Shown here: in pieces, positions 60,353-64,000 of the stretch
Numbering within the stretch: position 1 is the stretch's first letter
Layout: each line of letters begins with the position of its first letter
NCBI GenBank assembly: GCA_014706385.1
Contig: JACGZH010000004.1
Location: 1,240,001 to 1,304,000 of the forward strand
DNA: 64,000 nt
Source: Phaffia rhodozyma
Taxonomy: Eukaryota; Basidiomycota; Tremellomycetes; Cystofilobasidiales; Mrakiaceae
Reading direction: 5' to 3'
Translations under genes and position numbers: made by a program
Notes under the pieces: model-generated
The model's database searches: none
What the model saw: only the letters and a program-made list of their open reading frames with translations
Told to the model about the DNA's origin: nothing

Positions 60353-61466
60353 ATGGCATCCTCAAAAACGGCATCCTCTTCGACAGATATTCCTTCGAAC
60401 CCTCGGGGAATTCCGGCAGCTCCTTTCGTGGTATGTTCTGAAACGCTCGCCCGGGTCGTCAGAAATTCGTCATGACACACTCATCCTGATCTTTTCATCC
60501 AATTTGGACGTGTCTCCGCTATCAATAGGCCAATGTGGAGGAGTACATTGGCGGTCCGGATGGTGACTGTGAATCAGCTCTTCGAAAGTTCCAGGAAATG
60601 GTGTCGTATGTCCCGTTTCCTAGATATACAATCGATTGGCAGCTTTCAAGATTTTGTGAACTGATCCAAACGAACTTTCAATACATCTTTTATCGCTTTT
60701 CGTTTCGTTGTGATAGAAAATATCGATACATGGAGATCAATCTAAACCAACGAAGAAAAGGCCTCGAAGAAAAGATCCCCGACATCCGTAAGACTCTCTC
60801 TGTGGTAGAACATCTGATCAGTCGACGAGAAGCTGTTAGTTTTTTCTTCATAATTTATAACAATTCCTAAGCCCAAGCCGGATCTGATATGATTAGACTG
60901 GCCACCATCTTTGAAACTTAGCCCTCAACGGATGACGACGAGTTAAACTCTGAGGAGGGATCTGAATCGGCAGCAAACAAGCCATTAGAAGCGTTGTTCG
61001 AGCTGAACGATACTCTCTACTCGAGTGCACAGATCGAGGAGACTGGGGATGTCTATCTATGGCTGGGTGTATGTACTTTTCTGCTTGTGACTAAACCCTA
61101 GATGCTTGTTCAACATTGGCCTATCTCCTTTCTTCTGTCCGCATCTATAGGCAAACACGATGCTCTCTTACCCTTTGGCCGAAGCTCACTCCCTACTATC
61201 TGCCAAGCTAGCGGCGGCTGAAGAGAACCTCCAGGGGTTTGTGGAGGATGTTGAGTTTATCCGGGAACAAGCAACCGTAATGGACGTGAATGTGGCTAGG
61301 GTATACAACTTCGATGTGAAACGGTCAGTCTTCTTCATTATTCAGCAATGACCTCAACGGAATCCTGACGATTACTCGCTCATGACACAACAGACGAAGG
61401 GAAAAGAAAGAGGCGCTCGCTCTTACAGGTCAGACCGAAGAAGCGGAGGAGGAGGACAAAAATTAA
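60353..61466 (+). CDS. PAC10: Prefoldin subunit 3 (VBP1/Pac10)
   Basis: Alpha-class subunit of the prefoldin chaperone that delivers unfolded actin and tubulin to the CCT chaperonin. The start MASSKTASSSTDIPSNPRG leads to GIPAAPFVANVEEYIGGPD (family N-terminal motif), a first coiled coil (SALRKFQEMVS joined to KYRYMEINLNQRRKGLEEKI, PDIRKTLSVVEHLISRREA), a variable acidic segment, LFELNDTLYSSAQIEETG, VYLWLGANTMLSYPLAEAH (beta hairpins) and the second coil SLLSAKLAAAEENLQGFVED, then VMDVNVARVYNFDVKRRREK. The stop is TAA 61464. Six exons; about 220 residues, normal for the family. Confidence 0.93.
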
Positions 61467-62705
61467 AAGATTGTTATCTGTGTGGCATCAAGTTATGCAA
61501 GAGGACAACATAGAAGTATACACGTATTGAAAAGTTGAGGTCACATAGATGCAAGATGATTATGAGTGACAACGATCTGGCGACTAGGGAGAGCGGAGGT
61601 ACCATCAGAAGTTGCACCTCCTTGCTCTGGGCAGCCTGTTCGGGCTGACATCCATATGCCCGGGTATAACTCGATACGTTGAAGTCTTAACTGAGTACGA
61701 GTAATTGCTGATTGCAAACTATAACCGAACACTCCTCTTGTGTCTCCGGACCATTAGGGAATATTTGTACATTGCCTGCAAAGGTATCATCTCTTTTGCC
61801 CGCCTGCCTTCTCGCTTATTTTTCTTCCTTCCTTCCTTATTTCTCCCAGCCTTCATTGTTGCTGGTTTGTTTTGACTACCTTGAATTTGCCTCTCGCTGT
61901 CTGTCTGGAGATAGGTGAGGCGCCGTCTTCCGAAGGAGGAATATAGATACGGAAACGAGGTTGGTTCAGCAGTCTGAGGCGTCTTTCTGTTGAGAAGACT
62001 ATTTCATTCCATATTTATCAACCATTCAGTCCCGATAAGACTAAGAGAATTTTGAAGATTAAGACGATAAAAAGATAAAGAGCTTCAAAGGAGAAAAGAA
62101 TAAAGATCAGAAGACGAAAGAAGGGAAGGTGGTATTAATATAAAGAAAGGAAGAGCAAAAAGGAGAATGTGGGAAAAGGAGAGTAGGGAGAACTACATAT
62201 AGTAACATGCCCTGCTTCACATGAGAAACCCAAGGTTAACCAGCCGTTTCTATGAGGGAAAGAGAAAAGAAAGAATACAGCTACATCTTGAGACAGACAG
62301 ATAAACAGAGTAGAGAGAGCAGAAGACAAACATAGGATGTAGAAGGATGAAAGAGACAGAGAGAACGAAGGTGAAAGGTCGCGACGACAGGGACCAGAGA
62401 ATATGTTCGTGTAGGAACAAAGTAATTTTGAGAGAAGAAGATAGAGCTACAAGATACGATCATATGATGACCAGAGGAGAGTCAAAAACGAAATGTGGAA
62501 TCAAAAGGAAGAGAACAACTATATCGATGCAGAACACACGACAAAGGAGGCTATGGCGTGGTGAAAGAAACGCAGAAGATAGTAATAATATAGTGAAGAA
62601 ACTCTCGAGGATCAGGTCTATGAAGTCGTATATGGCATTGGTGAACACCAAAAACAGACGATGCTCTGAATTGATGTGGCAGGATGATGCTGTACAATAT
62701 TTAGA
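61467..62705. other. Gene-poor, purine-rich region
   Basis: About 1.2 kb between the prefoldin stop and the convergent gene at the right edge. 62030-62700 is strongly A/G-rich on the + strand (GAAAG/GGAGA tracts), giving spurious Lys/Arg- or Ser/Leu-rich frames on both strands. A T/C-rich stretch lies at 61790-61870. Probably long 3' flanks; no gene is called. Confidence 0.4.
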
Positions 62706-64000
62706 TCACGATATCAAAGACGGGTCGTTCTCGGAAGTAGAAGACACAAATACCGGATCAATCCCTTCGACCTCCGTCACCTCCACCCTAAGCATCGGAC
62801 AACATAGATTGGACAAAAAATTAGCCTTTGACCTCAAATGATCTGTGTAAAGCCAAAGATAGGAATGACTCACAGCACCCCAAATGAATCCTCTGGCCTC
62901 CATCGACGGACTAGGTGTATTTCTCACATCGCTAATTCTTCCCTCAACTCCGATTCCGATTCCCATGTGGTGATGATGTCCAGCTCCAGCAAATGGGCTC
63001 ATCATCCCACCTCCCGAGAGACCAAACGGAGAAAGTGGTGGTGGTCGGGACATGGTGAATCTTGGTGAGGTGGCGAAAGTTGAGAAGTTGAATGAAGGCG
63101 TTAGGAGTGCCAGATTTGTTGATGAATTCGGAGTAAAGAACGGGAGCGAGGGGAGTGATAAATGAGGTGACTGTATGCATGATGGAATGTCAGATGTTAC
63201 ATGATGGAACCTTTGTTGACAAGGAATAGAAAACTTACAATATTTGTACTGCTCCCGCCTCCGTCACTTTTTGATTCTTCACCCGATCCATCAAAAGTGG
63301 TTTCTCTTTGGAGCCCACTAGGCTGTCTTCTGATCTGAATTGGTCGAGTCTTCTTCCCGCCTTTCGACATATTTATGGTCGACATCGTCGGTAAACGGGG
63401 TGAGGACGAGGCAGGTTCGATCGAAGATTCTGTAGAGATTGCTGGTCGTTTAAGATTCTGATTGAAAGCTGTGGATCCCTCGGTTGGCAACGCCTCCGGA
63501 CGGGAAGAACCAGAGCCGGTGAACTTCAAAGGTGAAGTTGGTGCCGGACTAGTTTTGAGCCGCTTTGAAAGTTGTTCAGTATTGGGTGATGTCGGTCGAG
63601 TGTTATCGAGGGCTGATTGATTAGATGCATCGGGGTCGGTTGAATTTTGAAGGCTTATGTATAATGGTGGAGGAGACGCTGTAGATCCAGGAAAGTTCTC
63701 CCTAGCAAACGATCCGTTCCCACCGCCGACCGTATGCTGTTTTCGATCCTCGTTGTCCAGCCGTTCATCAGAGTCGCGTTCTTCTCTGTCTTCGTCGTCT
63801 TTGTTTTCTTGATCACCAGATCCATTGTCCTCCTTGGCAGACCTGGCTTCTTTCTCGTCCATCATGACGGCCAATAAGCGGAGTCCACCCTCATTTTGCA
63901 TCGGAGCGGCAGCTGAGTCTTGAAATGCACCCTCCGACGCTGGCCCGTCTCCAAAGTAACCCCCCGTGTCTGTTCTAGGAGGAAATGCAGGCGGTTTCAG
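62706..64000 (-). CDS. Unrecognised low-complexity protein (3' part, runs off the right edge)
   Basis: The C-terminal part of a gene whose start lies beyond the window. The main exon (63239 to the right edge) is open throughout and encodes acidic and charged text (SGDQENKDDEDREERDSDER), Ser/Pro/Thr-rich tracts and a basic patch (SKGGKKTRPIQIRRQPSG). Following short exons contain TSFITPLAPVLYSEFINKSG and FIQLLNFRHLTKIHH, then PFGLSGGGMMSPFAGAGHHH, RISDVRNTPSPSMEARGFIW and a last part with VEVTEVEGIDPVFVSS. The composition suggests a disordered nuclear regulator, but no domain is recognised. Internal introns near 63057 and 62873 are inferred from GT...AG borders. Stop TGA at 62706. Confidence 0.55.

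Noticed and set aside
62347..62841. + strand frame of 164 codons, Lys/Arg/Thr-rich
   Set aside because: Arises from a purine-rich flank, has no motifs and overlaps the last exon of the - strand gene.

Overview
This window is nuclear DNA from an intron-dense fungus, most likely a basidiomycete yeast. Nearly every gene is cut by short introns (roughly 45-110 bases) with GT...AG borders and CTGAC/CTAAC-like branch sites. Intergenic gaps are mostly 0.2-1 kb. Proteins such as a PalI/SUR7 claudin-like protein, an L-rhamnonate dehydratase, SNF1 with a KA1 tail and a Syo1 symportin fit a fungus. The intron density, including several exons of only 11-19 bases, is reminiscent of Tremellomycetes such as Phaffia/Xanthophyllomyces; that placement is inference. 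I saw no transposon, CRISPR array, tRNA or rRNA gene.

Layout, left to right. 1-2761: 3' part of an ER Hsp70/Lhs1 (ends HDEL), + strand. 3275-5322: malate dehydrogenase ending in the peroxisomal signal SKL, +. 5695-8914: GEN1/Yen1 Holliday-junction resolvase, -. 10672-11286: small predicted membrane protein, +. 11337-13402: DML1/Misato, -. 13804-16699: major-facilitator transporter, +. 16864-18644: ARV1 sterol homeostasis protein, -. 18920-20794: L-rhamnonate dehydratase, -. 21242-21685: a 99-residue membrane protein in three exons, +, followed by a GC-rich stretch with strong nested hairpins (21767-21945), a candidate non-coding RNA. 22071-23305: SUR7/PalI-like protein, +. 23730-26873: carboxypeptidase S, -. 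27112-28669: NatC catalytic subunit NAA30/MAK3, -, with four micro-exons. 28840-33648: a large protein joining a helical region, a U-box and TPR-like repeats, +. 34297-34810 (-) and 35895-36469 (+): two 121-residue proteins. 36880-40649: SNF1/AMPK alpha kinase, +, with a CA microsatellite in a long first intron. 41322-42322: dephospho-CoA kinase CAB5, -. 42483-44411: eIF2B beta GCD7, +. 44579-48876: mitochondrial EF4/GUF1, -. 49032-50366: MYND zinc-finger protein, +. 50696-52017: UBE2S-type ubiquitin-conjugating enzyme, -. 52773-53663: single-exon NAD(P)-binding reductase, +. 53873-56372: Gfd2/YDR514C-like RNase-H-fold protein, +. 56649-59829: SYO1, -. 60353-61466: prefoldin subunit 3, +. 62706-64000: 3' part of an unrecognised low-complexity protein, -.

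The genes are mostly unrelated housekeeping functions; there is no obvious metabolic or defence cluster. The most unusual features are at the level of gene structure: chains of micro-exons, initiator-ATG-only first exons, a peroxisomal signal carried on a 13-codon terminal exon that can be lost by splicing choice, and the structured RNA candidate. I joined exons by reading frames and splice borders by eye; internal borders are well supported where a conserved protein family constrains them and tentative elsewhere.
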